Assembly (NCBI RefSeq): GCF_001457035.1
Contig: NZ_KQ758617.1
Span: 1,736,001 to 1,800,000, forward strand
Direction: 5' to 3'
DNA from: Fictibacillus enclensis
Lineage (GTDB): Bacteria; Bacillota; Bacilli; Bacillales; Fictibacillaceae
Length of the DNA stretch: 64,000 bases
Shown here: positions 53,682 to 63,600 of the stretch, one piece after another
Position numbering within the stretch: position 1 is the stretch's first letter
How the letters are laid out: each line of letters begins with the position of its first letter
The notes under the pieces: generated by a model
Told to the model about the DNA's origin: nothing
Seen by the model: the letters and a program-made list of their open reading frames with translations, nothing else
Database searches by the model: none
Program-made: the position numbers and the translations under genes

Positions 53682-54599
53682 ATGAAGCGCAACCAACTTG
53701 GATCGTCAGAGCTGCGAGTCAGTGAAATTGGACTGGGCTGCATGTCCCTTGTGCCGGAAAATGAGGCGGAAGGAAAAGAAATTTTAAAGCGTGCGTATGA
53801 AGAAGGCATTACTTACTTTGACACAGCCGATCTCTATCAATTCGGTTGGAATGAGAAATTCGTAGGAAAAAGCATTCGTCCCTTCAGAGATAAAGTCGTT
53901 CTGGCCACGAAGGTTGGAAATCGCTGGACAGCAGATAAAAAAAGCTGGGACTGGGATCCTTCGAAAACATACATAAAACAAGCCATAAAGGACAGCCTGC
54001 ACCGATTGGGAACCGATTATATCGATCTATACCAGCTTCACGGAGGAACGATTGAAGACAACATGGATGAAACGATTTCAGCGTTCAACGAATTAAAACA
54101 GGAGGGCTTGGTTCGTGAATATGGCATTTCGTCCATCCGGCCAAACGTGATTTCATATTACGCTGAGCATTCAGAGATTGTCAGCGTCATGATGCAGTAC
54201 AGCATCCTTGACCGGCGACCGGAAGAAGAAATGCTTGACTTCCTTCATAACAAAAAGATCAGCGTGATTGCCCGTGGGCCTGTTGCCAAAGGCTGGCTTT
54301 CCGAGCGGGCGTTGAATCGCAGCGAAAGTGATCAGTATCTTGAATATGAAGGAAAAGAAATCCATGAACTTGTGAAAGGGCTGCAGGACAAATTGGCCAG
54401 TGAACGGACATTGAGCCAGACGGCCATCCGTTATTGCCTGCATCATCCTGCGGTCGCAGCCGTTATTCCAGGAGCAAGCTCCGTTGATCAGCTGCTGTCG
54501 AATGTAGGAGCTGCTCACACACCTGAACTTTCGGCAGATGAAGTTGCCGTGATCCAGTCCCTTTCAAAAGCTTCTGTCTACAATCAGCACCGGCGTTAA
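53682..54599 (+). CDS. yqkF: aldo/keto reductase (YqkF)
   Basis: This 305-residue NADPH-dependent reductase has a TIM barrel fold. Catalytic Asp is in YFDTADLYQFG (Asp near 48, Tyr near 53), Lys in LATKVGNRW and His in YQLHGGTIEDN near 125. The C-terminal NADP-binding VIPGASSVDQL is present. AAAGGAGCTGG precedes the ATG. Same place as yqkF, downstream of mciZ. Substrate unknown. Confidence 0.9.
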   Translation: MKRNQLGSSELRVSEIGLGCMSLVPENEAEGKEILKRAYEEGITYFDTADLYQFGWNEKFVGKSIRPFRDKVVLATKVGNRWTADKKSWDWDPSKTYIKQAIKDSLHRLGTDYIDLYQLHGGTIEDNMDETISAFNELKQEGLVREYGISSIRPNVISYYAEHSEIVSVMMQYSILDRRPEEEMLDFLHNKKISVIARGPVAKGWLSERALNRSESDQYLEYEGKEIHELVKGLQDKLASERTLSQTAIRYCLHHPAVAAVIPGASSVDQLLSNVGAAHTPELSADEVAVIQSLSKASVYNQHRR

Positions 54600-54623
54600 G
54601 ATAAGCTTTGTTGCTCTGGAGTG

Positions 54624-54709
54624 GTTGATTTCCGTTCCAGGTTGCTCGCTTTTACCGGCGTAAACGCCTCCTTAGTCTCACCTGTCACGCACCTTGCACT
54701 TCAATCAAC
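54624..54709. repeat. degenerate Bacillaceae intergenic inverted repeat
   Basis: An 86-base non-coding element is bounded by GTTGATT and AATCAAC and contains TTCCGTTCCAGGTTGCTCGC and the GTCTCACCTGT-type interior. From memory this resembles a widespread imperfect palindromic repeat of Bacillus-group genomes, in a decayed form. It lies between yqkF and the thiolase terminator; the rest of this 190-base gap holds only that terminator. Confidence 0.5.
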
Positions 54710-54749
54710 GTTTCTTCCGAAGCCACAACTTCCAGAAAGAACTAAGTTA

Positions 54750-54791
54750 AAAAAGCTGCCATCGCCTGAAAATGGCGTTTGGCAGCTTTTT
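54750..54791. terminator. bidirectional terminator between yqkF and the thiolase gene
   Basis: Perfect 12-bp outer stem AAAAAGCTGCCA / TGGCAGCTTTTT with a small inner CGCC/GGCG helix. A/T-runs on both sides; it lies 3 bases past the thiolase stop. Confidence 0.9.
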
Positions 54792-54793
54792 GG

Positions 54794-55978
54794 TTATGAA
54801 GTTGCATTTTCGATAATCATGGCAATCCCCTGGCCGCCACCGATGCAAAGGCTGGCCAATCCATAGCGCAAGCCTCTGTTTCGGAGTTCGTACGCAAGGG
54901 TAAGGAGCAAACGGGATCCGCTGGCACCGACCGGATGGCCGAGCGCGATGGCACCCCCGTTCACGTTCGTCTTTTCACGATCCAGACTCAATTCTTTTTC
55001 AACCGCCAGGTATTGGGAGGCAAACGCTTCGTTAATTTCTACAAGATCCATGTCTTCAATGGAAAGGGTCGCTTTAGCAAGGGCTTTTTGGGAAGCTGGA
55101 ACCGGCCCGATTCCCATGATATTAGGATCAACGCCGCTGATTCCCCAGGATACGATCCGTGCCAGCGGTTTGACTTGCTTGCTTTTAACGGAGTCCTCAC
55201 CTGCGAGCACCAAAGATACCGCACCATCATTAATTCCGCTTGCATTTCCCGCCGTTACGGTTCCGTCTTTTTTGAAGGACGGGCGCAGGGCGGAAAGCTG
55301 CTGAAGGGTGGATTCAGGCTTTACCAGTTCATCCACCGTGAAGGTAAGGCTCTTTTTTTCCTCAATGACAACTGGTATTGTTTCCTGTGTGAATCTTCCT
55401 TCACGATTCGCTTTAGCCGCTCTTTGATGGCTAAGAAGGGCGTATTCATCTTGTTCTTCCCGTTTGATACTGTACTTCTCTGCAAGATTTTCTGCGGTAA
55501 TTCCCATTCCGCAGCCGATATACTGATCGGTCAGCGTATGAAGAAGCATATCCTCGAACTCAAGGTTCCCAAACTTTTGGCCTTGAAACCGCTGATTAAA
55601 GGTAGAATGCGGACTTTTGGACATGTTTTCAACCCCGCCACATAATGCCAGATCCGCATCACCTGTTTGAATGGCAAGTGCACTGCTTATGACCGCCTGA
55701 AGCCCAGAACCACATAAACGGTTTACCAGCATGGCCGGAACGGTCTCGGGAACCCCTGCTTTTAAAGCGACATGCCTCGCCGTATAGGCAGCGTCTATGC
55801 TGGAATGAATGACATTTCCGTATACTACATCCCCGATTTGCGCCGGGTCGATATTCGCCCTCTTCATCGCTTCCAGCGCAGTCAGGGTGCCCATTTGGAT
55901 CGGCGAAACATTTTTCAATGATTTCCCAAAGCTTCCAAACGGCGTTCGCGCCCCTTCTACCACATATACTTCCGTCAT
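54794..55978 (-). CDS. acetyl-CoA C-acetyltransferase (thiolase), copy 1
   Basis: This 394-residue thiolase has the acyl-enzyme Cys in NRLCGSGLQAVIS near residue 89, the GHPVGASGSR block near 349 and the second catalytic Cys in CIGGGQG near 379. It condenses or cleaves acetoacetyl-CoA/3-ketoacyl-CoA. It ends the thiolase-scoA-scoB-thiolase run, 24 bases after scoB. It differs clearly from copy 2, so substrate chain length may differ. Confidence 0.92.
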   Translation of the reverse strand: MTEVYVVEGARTPFGSFGKSLKNVSPIQMGTLTALEAMKRANIDPAQIGDVVYGNVIHSSIDAAYTARHVALKAGVPETVPAMLVNRLCGSGLQAVISSALAIQTGDADLALCGGVENMSKSPHSTFNQRFQGQKFGNLEFEDMLLHTLTDQYIGCGMGITAENLAEKYSIKREEQDEYALLSHQRAAKANREGRFTQETIPVVIEEKKSLTFTVDELVKPESTLQQLSALRPSFKKDGTVTAGNASGINDGAVSLVLAGEDSVKSKQVKPLARIVSWGISGVDPNIMGIGPVPASQKALAKATLSIEDMDLVEINEAFASQYLAVEKELSLDREKTNVNGGAIALGHPVGASGSRLLLTLAYELRNRGLRYGLASLCIGGGQGIAMIIENATS

Positions 55979-56002
55979 GTTTCCTCCCCCGCTCTCTTTG
56001 CC

Positions 56003-56653
56003 TTAATAAACGCCCAGCGTTACTTCATCGGTGATCAAATCCGGCTCGGTGCAGTTTTTAATATCCTCAATACTGTACCCATTAGCTACTTCAATCAGCT
56101 TCAGTCCCTGATCCGTTACATCAATAACCGCTCGGTCCGTAATGATCCGGTCCACTACTCCCTTTCCTGTCAGCGGCAGACTGCAATTTTTCAGGATTTT
56201 GCTCTGTCCGCTCTTGTTGACATGCTCCATAATGACAATGATTTTTTGCGCGCCATGAACAAGATCCATGGCACCGCCCATTCCTTTGATCATTTTCCCC
56301 GGAATCATCCAGTTGGCCAAATCACCGGTTTCTGATACTTCCATACCACCCAGGATGGCGATATTCACATGTCCTCCCCGAATCATGGCAAATGATTCTG
56401 CGCTGTCAAAATAGGAGGCTCCCTTGATGGCAGTCACGGTCTCTTTTCCGGCATTGATCAAGTCGGGATCCACTTCCGTTTCTTTAGGATAAGGGCCAAT
56501 TCCAAGCAGCCCGTTTTCCGACTGCAGCACCACACTCTTATTCTCGCTTATGTAGTTCGCGACCATAGTCGGCATACCGATGCCGAGATTTACATAAAAG
56601 CCATCCTCTATTTCTTTTTCTGCTCTTCTGGCAATTTTCTCTCTGCTATTCAT
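56003..56653 (-). CDS. scoB: 3-oxoacid CoA-transferase subunit B
   Basis: This 216-residue beta subunit of succinyl-CoA:3-ketoacid CoA-transferase carries the catalytic Glu in [13 protein letters not shown] near residue 46. With ScoA it moves CoA from succinyl-CoA to acetoacetate. It lies 22 bases after scoA in a four-gene ketone-body type cluster. Confidence 0.94.
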   Translation of the reverse strand: MNSREKIARRAEKEIEDGFYVNLGIGMPTMVANYISENKSVVLQSENGLLGIGPYPKETEVDPDLINAGKETVTAIKGASYFDSAESFAMIRGGHVNIAILGGMEVSETGDLANWMIPGKMIKGMGGAMDLVHGAQKIIVIMEHVNKSGQSKILKNCSLPLTGKGVVDRIITDRAVIDVTDQGLKLIEVANGYSIEDIKNCTEPDLITDEVTLGVY

Positions 56654-56675
56654 AGCCCATCCCCACTTTCTCTCT

Positions 56676-57365
56676 TTATGATTGAACAGTCATTCGCTCA
56701 ATGCGCTTTTCCTGAGGCGCAACAATCATTCTCTGAACATAGATTCCAGGCGTGTGGATGCAGTCTGGATCCAGCTCACCAATCTCGTGCAATTCTTCGA
56801 CCTCTGCAATGGTCACCTTGCCCGCTGCAGCCATCATTGGATTAAAGTTTCGCGCTGTTTTATTAAAAACGAGGTTGCCTGCTTTGTCGCCATGTGCTGC
56901 CCGAACGAGGCTGAAGTCCGCCGTCATCCCATGTTCCAGCACGTATTCCTTCCCATCAAATGTACGCACTTCTTTGCCTTCAGCAATCGGCGTACCTACG
57001 CCGGCCGGGGTATAAAAAGCGGGAATGCCCGCACCGCCTGCCCGGATGCGCTCAGCCAATGTGCCCTGGGGGGTGAGTTCAACCTCCAGTTCACCGGAAA
57101 GCACCTGGCGCTCAAACTCTTTGTTTTCTCCCACATAGGAACCCACCATTTTCTTAATCTGTTTATTCCGCAAGAGAAGGCCGAGCCCCCAGTCATCGAT
57201 ACCGCAGTTGTTAGAGATGACCGTCAGATCTTTTGTACCTGTTTCCACAAGAGCCAAAATCAATTTCTCCGGAATTCCTACCAGGCCGAATCCACCGACC
57301 ATCAGTGTCGCACCATCCGGAATATCCTTCACTGCATTCAATGCACTGCTTTCCACCATTTTCAT
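56676..57365 (-). CDS. scoA: 3-oxoacid CoA-transferase subunit A
   Basis: This 229-residue alpha subunit has the N-terminal [13 protein letters not shown] and [17 protein letters not shown] blocks and the [15 protein letters not shown] motif near 110. AAGGGGGACGG precedes the ATG. It lies 15 bases after the copy 2 thiolase and is paired with scoB. Confidence 0.94.
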   Translation of the reverse strand: MKMVESSALNAVKDIPDGATLMVGGFGLVGIPEKLILALVETGTKDLTVISNNCGIDDWGLGLLLRNKQIKKMVGSYVGENKEFERQVLSGELEVELTPQGTLAERIRAGGAGIPAFYTPAGVGTPIAEGKEVRTFDGKEYVLEHGMTADFSLVRAAHGDKAGNLVFNKTARNFNPMMAAAGKVTIAEVEELHEIGELDPDCIHTPGIYVQRMIVAPQEKRIERMTVQS

Positions 57366-57380
57366 AATATGCCGTCCCCC

Positions 57381-58577
57381 TTATTTCCAATTTTCATTTT
57401 CAACAATGGTGGCTACACCCTGTCCGCCCCCGATACAAAGCGTGGCAAGCCCCAAACGGTTATTTCTTTTTTTCATCTCGTGAAGCAAGGTGACAAGAAT
57501 CCTTGCGCCGCTTGCCCCGATTGGATGTCCAAGGGCGATGGCTCCTCCGTTCACGTTTAATTTTTCTGTTGAAAATTGAAGTTCCCTGCCTACAGCCAGA
57601 GCTTGTGCGGCGAACGCTTCGTTCGCTTCAATCAAATCAATGTCTTTTAGGGTGACTCCGGATTTTTCAAGCACTTTTTTCGTGGCATCTACCGGCCCGA
57701 TTCCCATGATGCTTGGATCCACTCCCGCGCTGGCATTTGCAACGATTTTGGCAAGCGGTATCAGACCGAGCTCCTCGGCTTTTTTCCGCGATACCACCAC
57801 AAGAGCAGCCGCTCCATCATTGATTCCCGATGCGTTCCCGGCTGTTACTGTGCCATCCTTCTTAAACGCTGGTCTTAACTTGGCAAGCCCCTCAGCCGTG
57901 GTTCCCTTTTTCGGATATTCATCTTCTGAGAATTGAAGCGGCTCTCCTTTTCGCTGGGGGATTTCAACAGATACAATTTCGTCTTTGAACTTTCCTTCAT
58001 TGATCGCTTTTTCGCATTTTTGCTGGCTATCTGCTGCGAACTCATCCATTTCCTCGCGGCTGAGTCCATACGCGTCACACAGGTTTTCCGCTGTCATCCC
58101 CATATGGTAATCGTTAAACGCACACCAGAGACCGTCATGGATCATGGAATCTGTCATTTTTCCATCTCCCATGCGCAGTCCTGTTCTTGCGTTATCCAAA
58201 AGGTACGGTGCTCTGCTCATGTTCTCCATCCCGCCGCAGACGACGATGTCCGCCTCTTCAAGCATGATCGCCTGGCTTGCCAGGTGCAGCGCCTTTAAAC
58301 CCGATCCGCATACCTTGTTAATCGTCATTGCTGAAACAGAATTCGGGAGCCCTGCCTTAATCGCAGCCTGCCGCGCGGGGTTTTGCCCCAAACCGGCCTG
58401 AAGAACATTACCCATGATCACTTCGCTCACATCATCAGGAGAAACATTGGCGCGCTCCAATGCCTCTTTAATTACAATCGCCCCAAGTTCGGTGGCTGGT
58501 ATATTTTTCAAAGCGCCCAAAAAGCTGCCAATCGGTGTTCTGACAGCGCTTACAATCACTGCTTCCTGTATGGCCAT
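57381..58577 (-). CDS. acetyl-CoA C-acetyltransferase (thiolase), copy 2
   Basis: This 398-residue thiolase has the nucleophilic Cys in [14 protein letters not shown] near residue 88, [10 protein letters not shown] near 351 and the C-terminal CIGGGQG near 381. It is the first gene of the minus-strand cluster thiolase-scoA-scoB-thiolase, which together activates acetoacetate and splits it to acetyl-CoA. The 138-base gap to the divergent HMG-CoA lyase holds the promoters of both; no clear hexamers stand out. Confidence 0.93.
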   Translation of the reverse strand: MAIQEAVIVSAVRTPIGSFLGALKNIPATELGAIVIKEALERANVSPDDVSEVIMGNVLQAGLGQNPARQAAIKAGLPNSVSAMTINKVCGSGLKALHLASQAIMLEEADIVVCGGMENMSRAPYLLDNARTGLRMGDGKMTDSMIHDGLWCAFNDYHMGMTAENLCDAYGLSREEMDEFAADSQQKCEKAINEGKFKDEIVSVEIPQRKGEPLQFSEDEYPKKGTTAEGLAKLRPAFKKDGTVTAGNASGINDGAAALVVVSRKKAEELGLIPLAKIVANASAGVDPSIMGIGPVDATKKVLEKSGVTLKDIDLIEANEAFAAQALAVGRELQFSTEKLNVNGGAIALGHPIGASGARILVTLLHEMKKRNNRLGLATLCIGGGQGVATIVENENWK

Positions 58578-58715
58578 AAATTTCTTCTCACTCCCGTATT
58601 TTTTTCTGAATTTTCCCTTTTATCATATCATATTTCCTCTCCCTGTATTGCATCTTAACTGGCCAAAACGTAAAATAAAGAAGAATCAATGACAGATATA
58701 TACATAGGAGGAAGC

Positions 58716-59630
58716 ATGGAATTACCCCAAAGAGTCTCGATCATTGAGGTTGGACCGCGCGACGGGCTTCAAAATGAAAAACAGCTTGTTCCTGCCCAGG
58801 AAAAGATTAAATTCATTCAAAAACTGAAAGCCTCGGGAATTCAGGAAATGGAACTCACCTCTTTTGTTTCACCAAAATGGGTTCCGCAAATGAGTGATGC
58901 AGAACAGATCATCGAGCACTGCCTGGATGACAGCACGCGCAATCTTGTTCTCGTCCCCAATGAAAAAGGCGTTTCCCGCCTGCTTTCTTCCGGCTGCAAA
59001 AATGCCGCATTTTTTGTCGGTGTAAGCCACACCTTCAACCAAAAGAACATAAACAAAAGCACCAGAGACAGCATGGAAGAGCTTGCTCCGCTGATTAAAG
59101 ATTTGAAACGAAACGGCTTCTTTGTCCGCGCTTGCCTTTCCACCGCTTTTTATTGTCCGTATGAAGGAAAAGTGGATGAACAGGAGGTTCTTGCTCTTTC
59201 TGAGGAATTTGCGGCGCTTGGCGTGGATGAATTAAGCGTGGCAGATACCATTGGCCTTGCCAATCCGCAGGAAGTGTTCGAACTGTTCAGCCTTCTTAAG
59301 CATCATCTTCCTTCCACACTTTTGATTGCTGCCCATTTCCACGATACAAGAGGAATGGCCCTCGCGAATATCTTCTCCGCACTCCAGGCCGGTATCGACC
59401 GTTTTGATACATCTGCCGGCGGACTTGGCGGATGCCCGTTTGCTCCGGGTGCAACTGGAAACGTCGCAACTGAGGATGCTGTTTTCATGCTTAATCGCAT
59501 GGGGATCAGCACCGGAATTCAGCTGGAGCCCCTGCTGGAGGCTGTGGAATTTATAGCTCCCTTCGTTTCCCGCGGCCTTCAAAGCCGGCAATTTTTGCTA
59601 TCCAAAACAGGAAAGAGCGCTTTAAGTTAA
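58716..59630 (+). CDS. hydroxymethylglutaryl-CoA lyase
   Basis: This 304-residue TIM-barrel lyase splits HMG-CoA to acetyl-CoA and acetoacetate, as in leucine breakdown. The motifs EVGPRDGLQNE (residues 12-22), HFHDTRGMALAN near 210 and the catalytic Cys in GGLGGCPFAPGATGN near 243 are present. The ATG at 58716 follows GGAGG at short (4-base) spacing. Its acetoacetate would feed the divergent scoAB-thiolase cluster. In B. subtilis the homologue YngG is in a leucine-degradation-like operon. Confidence 0.93.
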   Translation: MELPQRVSIIEVGPRDGLQNEKQLVPAQEKIKFIQKLKASGIQEMELTSFVSPKWVPQMSDAEQIIEHCLDDSTRNLVLVPNEKGVSRLLSSGCKNAAFFVGVSHTFNQKNINKSTRDSMEELAPLIKDLKRNGFFVRACLSTAFYCPYEGKVDEQEVLALSEEFAALGVDELSVADTIGLANPQEVFELFSLLKHHLPSTLLIAAHFHDTRGMALANIFSALQAGIDRFDTSAGGLGGCPFAPGATGNVATEDAVFMLNRMGISTGIQLEPLLEAVEFIAPFVSRGLQSRQFLLSKTGKSALS

Positions 59631-59643
59631 GCGCCCTTTCCTG
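59608..59643. terminator. shared hairpin inside both convergent gene ends
   Basis: A 15-bp stem with one mismatch (CAGGAAAGAGCGCTT / AAGCGCCCTTTCCTG) and loop TAAGTT spans the last codons and stops of the HMG-CoA lyase gene (plus) and yqkB (minus). T-rich tracts follow on both strands. Both TAA stops share bases within TTAA. Confidence 0.88.
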
Positions 59644-59962
59644 TTTCTATTTTATTTTCAAACCGAAGATTCGGATTAAGCATCTGGTTTGGACTTTTTA
59701 GTTGAAATGTATTTTGTTCTTCTTTGTAATCAATCGTCATCTTTTCATCAAAAAATACCAGTTTGCTTTTTTCCATATATACGGGAAGAAAATTGGTATC
59801 CATCCTCACTGTCCCATCTGGCTGCTCATCGACCAGCCAGAGTGCAGACACACCACTTACCACGCAGCCGCAGCCATCCGTATCGTATTTCAAAAACAAC
59901 TGTCCCCCCTGCACCTTGTGCTCTATTTTCTCTATTGCTTTTTCTGTCCATTCCAGAATCAT
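59627..59962 (-). CDS. yqkB: HesB/IscA-like protein YqkB
   Basis: This 111-residue protein belongs to the iron-sulfur biosynthesis HesB-like fold, with a TDGCGCVVSG Cys block near residues 28-37 and the C-terminal MLNPNLRFENK segment, but without the distal CGCG pair of true IscA. Function of YqkB is unknown. Its ATG overlaps the padR stop (ATGA), so the two are co-transcribed and probably translationally coupled. Confidence 0.8.
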   Translation of the reverse strand: MILEWTEKAIEKIEHKVQGGQLFLKYDTDGCGCVVSGVSALWLVDEQPDGTVRMDTNFLPVYMEKSKLVFFDEKMTIDYKEEQNTFQLKSPNQMLNPNLRFENKIETGKGA

Positions 59963-60519
59963 TCTTCATCACTGCCCTTCTCTTTTGTACGCTTGATCAC
60001 ATGAATTGCCCAGTCGCACCAGTCAATCCAATGCTGCATATAACGTTTTCCAAATTCAGATGTTAAGTATTCTCCTAAATCTCCCTGGTTAAACTGCCCT
60101 TCTGGAAAATGACTGTCTCTCCATTTTTCCATTAAGCCATGGCCAAACATATGCTGTTCCTTTGCCCGCTCTAAAAAGGCGATTGCTTCATCGGGCGGGA
60201 TTAACTGAAACAGCGATACCCGGAGCAGCAGATCGTTCTTTAAATTGGACGGGAGAATCTCCTTGCTCAGCAGCCACTGAAGCAGCGTATCATAGCCTTT
60301 ATCTTCAAGCCGGTATATTTTTTTATCTGGATAATCCACCTGATGAACCACCTGCGAGGAGACCAGTCCTTCTTCCTCCATCTTAACAAGCTGACGGTAA
60401 ATCTGCGTATGATGGGCACTCCAGAAATGAATCATGGTTTCTTTAAACTGCTGATTCAGTTCGTATCCGGTTGCTTCATTTTTGGTCAATAAGCCAAGAA
60501 GCGCATATTTCAACGCCAT
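59959..60519 (-). CDS. PadR-family transcriptional regulator
   Basis: This 186-residue protein has a PadR winged helix (MALKYALLGLLTKNEATGYEL, then TQIYRQLVKMEEEGLV) over about residues 1-85 and a C-terminal Vir/PadR helical dimerisation domain. It is divergent from the RND exporter, and a perfect ATGT-N8-ACAT repeat typical of PadR operators lies in the shared intergenic region, so it most likely represses the pump until a ligand binds. AAGAAAGGAATG precedes the ATG. Confidence 0.88.
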   Translation of the reverse strand: MALKYALLGLLTKNEATGYELNQQFKETMIHFWSAHHTQIYRQLVKMEEEGLVSSQVVHQVDYPDKKIYRLEDKGYDTLLQWLLSKEILPSNLKNDLLLRVSLFQLIPPDEAIAFLERAKEQHMFGHGLMEKWRDSHFPEGQFNQGDLGEYLTSEFGKRYMQHWIDWCDWAIHVIKRTKEKGSDEE

Positions 60520-60589
60520 CTTTTCATTCCTTCTTTCCGTATCTGTATGTCATTTTAACACATTCTTCACAATTAACTATGGTTAATGC

Positions 60590-60619
60590 TTGATATATTT
60601 ATAGTACTTTTATTATACT
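60590..60619 (+). promoter_or_regulatory. sigma-A promoter of the RND exporter gene
   Basis: TTGATA and TATACT separated by 18 bp, 54 bases before the ATG of the exporter. Confidence 0.65.
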
Positions 60620-60629
60620 AACCTTGAAC

Positions 60630-60649
60630 ATATGTGAAAATACACATAT
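60630..60649. promoter_or_regulatory. PadR-type operator before the exporter gene
   Basis: Perfect 20-bp inverted repeat ATATGTG-N6-CACATAT, containing the PadR consensus ATGT-N8-ACAT. It begins about 11 bases after the -10 hexamer, where binding would block transcription. Confidence 0.7.
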
Positions 60650-60672
60650 AAACTACTGAAGGAGAGTGAAAC

Positions 60673-63600
60673 ATGAACTGGCTAACGAAATTCAGCTTAA
60701 AGAACCCCGTCGCTATTTTTATTTTTTCTTTCTTGCTTATCCTGGGCGGCTTGTTTTCTTTTAGCTCCCTGAAAGTTGACCTGCTTCCAAATGTGGATTT
60801 CCCGCAAATCACCGTGCAGACCACCTACCCGGGCGCGTCTCCACAGGATGTCAACAAGCAGGTAACGGATGAGCTTGAAGAAAAATTAAAAAGCCTTAAC
60901 AACGTAAAGTCGGTAAAAAGCACTTCACTTGAAAGTGTCTCAATCATAAACCTTGAATTTCCTTTTTCCGTAATCATGGATGATATAGAGGATCAAATTA
61001 ACACGATCACTAAAGAAGCCGACCTTCCCGATACGGCTAGTGTTGAAGTGAACCGCTTTTCATTCGGAACCATCCCCATCTACAATATCTCTCTATTCCC
61101 TAAAGAAGAAGAGAACATTCAGCCCTTTGTTGAGGATGAGCTGGTGCCTGAACTGAAAAAAATTCAGGGAATCAATAACGTCTCAGTTGGCGGTGTGAAA
61201 GAAGATTTCGTATCCATTAAGGTCGACCAGAAAAAGGCGCAGCAGCTAGGATTATCATTGAGCACCATCAAAGACGAGATCAATTATAAATTTCTCTCCT
61301 TCCCTGCAGGCAATGTGACCTCAGGTGACATCTCCGTGCCAGTGCGTGTCGAGGAACAACTAAAAACAATCAAGGAATTAAAATCCCTTGATCTGACTCC
61401 TTCGTCTCAAGGAACAGCCCAAAAATCATCTGGTCAAGGATCAGGAAGCAGAGCCCCTTCTGCCGGAGGACCACCGGCCGGAGCTTCACAAAGCGGTGGA
61501 GGCACAGGTGCACCTTCCGGCCAAAGCGCACAGCAAGTTGGTGCAGGTGGTGGTGCTCCATCGGGTGCTGCAGCTCCACAAAGTGTTCAGCTTGGGGACA
61601 TTGCCACCATTAAGCAGTCCGAAGATGTGAACGAAATTACCCGTTATAACCAAAAACGTTCCTTATCCATGGCGGTTACCAAAAAACAGGATGCCAATAC
61701 CGTCGATGTCGCCGATAACGTCATGTCTGTTCTAAACAAAGACAAATACAAAGACAAAATGGACTATGCCATCGGTTTCGACCAGGCAAGCGGGATTAAG
61801 GAATCCGTGAATTCCCTGATCAAGGAAGGATTGTTCGGTGCACTCTTTGCTTCGTTAGCCGTTCTCTTGTTCTTGAGAAACATTCGTGCAACGATTATTG
61901 CGATTGTTTCCATTCCACTTTCGATTCTCATATCCGCGATTTTCCTGAATCAGCTCGATATCACGCTTAATATCATGACGCTAGGCGGAATGGCTGTAGC
62001 AGTGGGCCGGGTCGTGGATGACAGCATCGTCGTCATTGAGAACATCTTCCGAAAGATCCGCAAAAGCAGCGGAGAATACGGCAAAAACGAATTGGTCATC
62101 GATTCGACCAAGGAGATCCTCCGTGCGATTGTATCCTCCACATTGACGACCGTGGTAGTGTTTCTGCCGCTCGGGTTTGTCGGGGGTATTACCGGAGAAT
62201 TCTTCCTGCCGTTCGCTTTAACCGTCGTCTTTGCCCTTTTGGCTTCCTTACTTGTAGCCATTACGATCGTGCCGATCCTGGCCAAGTTCGCGTTCAAAAA
62301 AGTGAAACCGGAAAACAACGATGGTCCTCTTCAGCGGGCGTACGCGAAAGTGATCCGCTCGTCCCTGAACCATAAATTCATCGTCTTGTTCGTTTCCATC
62401 GTTCTTCTCGCAAGCTCTCTGTTCCTGTCTACAAAGCTTGGAGCTGTCTTCCTGCCGAATGAAGAACAAAAGACCATTACGGCAAACATTGAACTTCCTG
62501 CCTCCACCACTGTCGAAAAAACAAATGACGTGTCACTGAAGGTGGAGAAGATGCTCGATCAGCGGGATACCGTAAAAGAGGTAACCGCCGGCATTGGCAG
62601 CCGTGACTTCCAGTCCGGGTTAAAACGCGAGAATGTAGCCAACTATTTTATTAACCTTAAAAAGCATACCAATGTGGATAAAGAGATCAAATCTCTCAAA
62701 AAAGAAATCCAGACCATTGTGGACGAGGACAGCAAAGATGCTGTGGTCAGCCTGCAGGAAGCGCAGTCGGGCGGGCCGCCGTCTAACAATGAAGTGAACA
62801 TCGATTTGTATTCCAACAATCTCGATGACCTGCAAAAAGGTGCTGCATCCGTTGAAAAATACATGAAATCACGTAACGACCTTAAATATGTATCCAATAA
62901 CTTCAAAGATACCCAGCGTCAGTGGATCGTAAAAATTGATACGAAAAAAGCCGCAGATGCCGGAGTCTCAGGCTATACGGTGCTCGGCATTATCAATGAT
63001 GCCACCAAGCCTGTCTCTGTCGGTAACCTTGAACTGAACGGAAAAGAAAGTGATGTCCGGCTTGCCTATAATAAAGCGCCCAAATCCCTTGATGAAGTTA
63101 AGGACCTTAAAGTTTACGGCACCAAAGGCCCGGTTGCCCTTTCAGAAGTGACAGACATTAAGGATGTAGAGGCTGTAACCGCGATTCAGAAACTCGATGG
63201 AAAGGTTTATGCTCAAGTGTCTGCACAGATTCCGGGCAATGACGTCCAAGGTGTCACACAGGATGTCATCAAGAGCATAAATCATAAAGTGGACCTTCCA
63301 AAAGATGTGTCGACTGAAGGTGGTGGCGGAAGTGAAGAAACCACCCAAACCTTTAAAGAGCTTGGCCTGGCCATTGCTGTAGCCATCGGCCTTGTCTACT
63401 TGACGATGCTCATCACCTTCGGCCGTGCACGGATCCCATTTATTATTCTGTCATCTCTTATTTTCGTTCCGGTGGGTGCAATAGGCGGTCTGTACCTGGC
63501 GGATGAGCCGCTTTCAGTCAGTGCGATGATCGGCATTCTCATGCTGATCGGAATCGTAACCACCAATGCCATCGTTCTCGTCGACCGGATCGGACAAAAC

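Noticed and set aside
54621-54866. 81-codon plus-strand frame after yqkF
   Set aside because: It runs through the palindromic repeat, the bidirectional terminator and into the thiolase 3' end; no ribosome site.
54794-58577. The two thiolases as a recent duplication
   Set aside because: Same family and motifs, but they differ at many positions along the protein; they look like ancient paralogues.
60572-60587. ATTAAC-TATG-GTTAAT inverted repeat upstream of the exporter -35
   Set aside because: It does not match the PadR ATGT-N8-ACAT pattern and is short and A+T rich; kept only as a possible accessory site.
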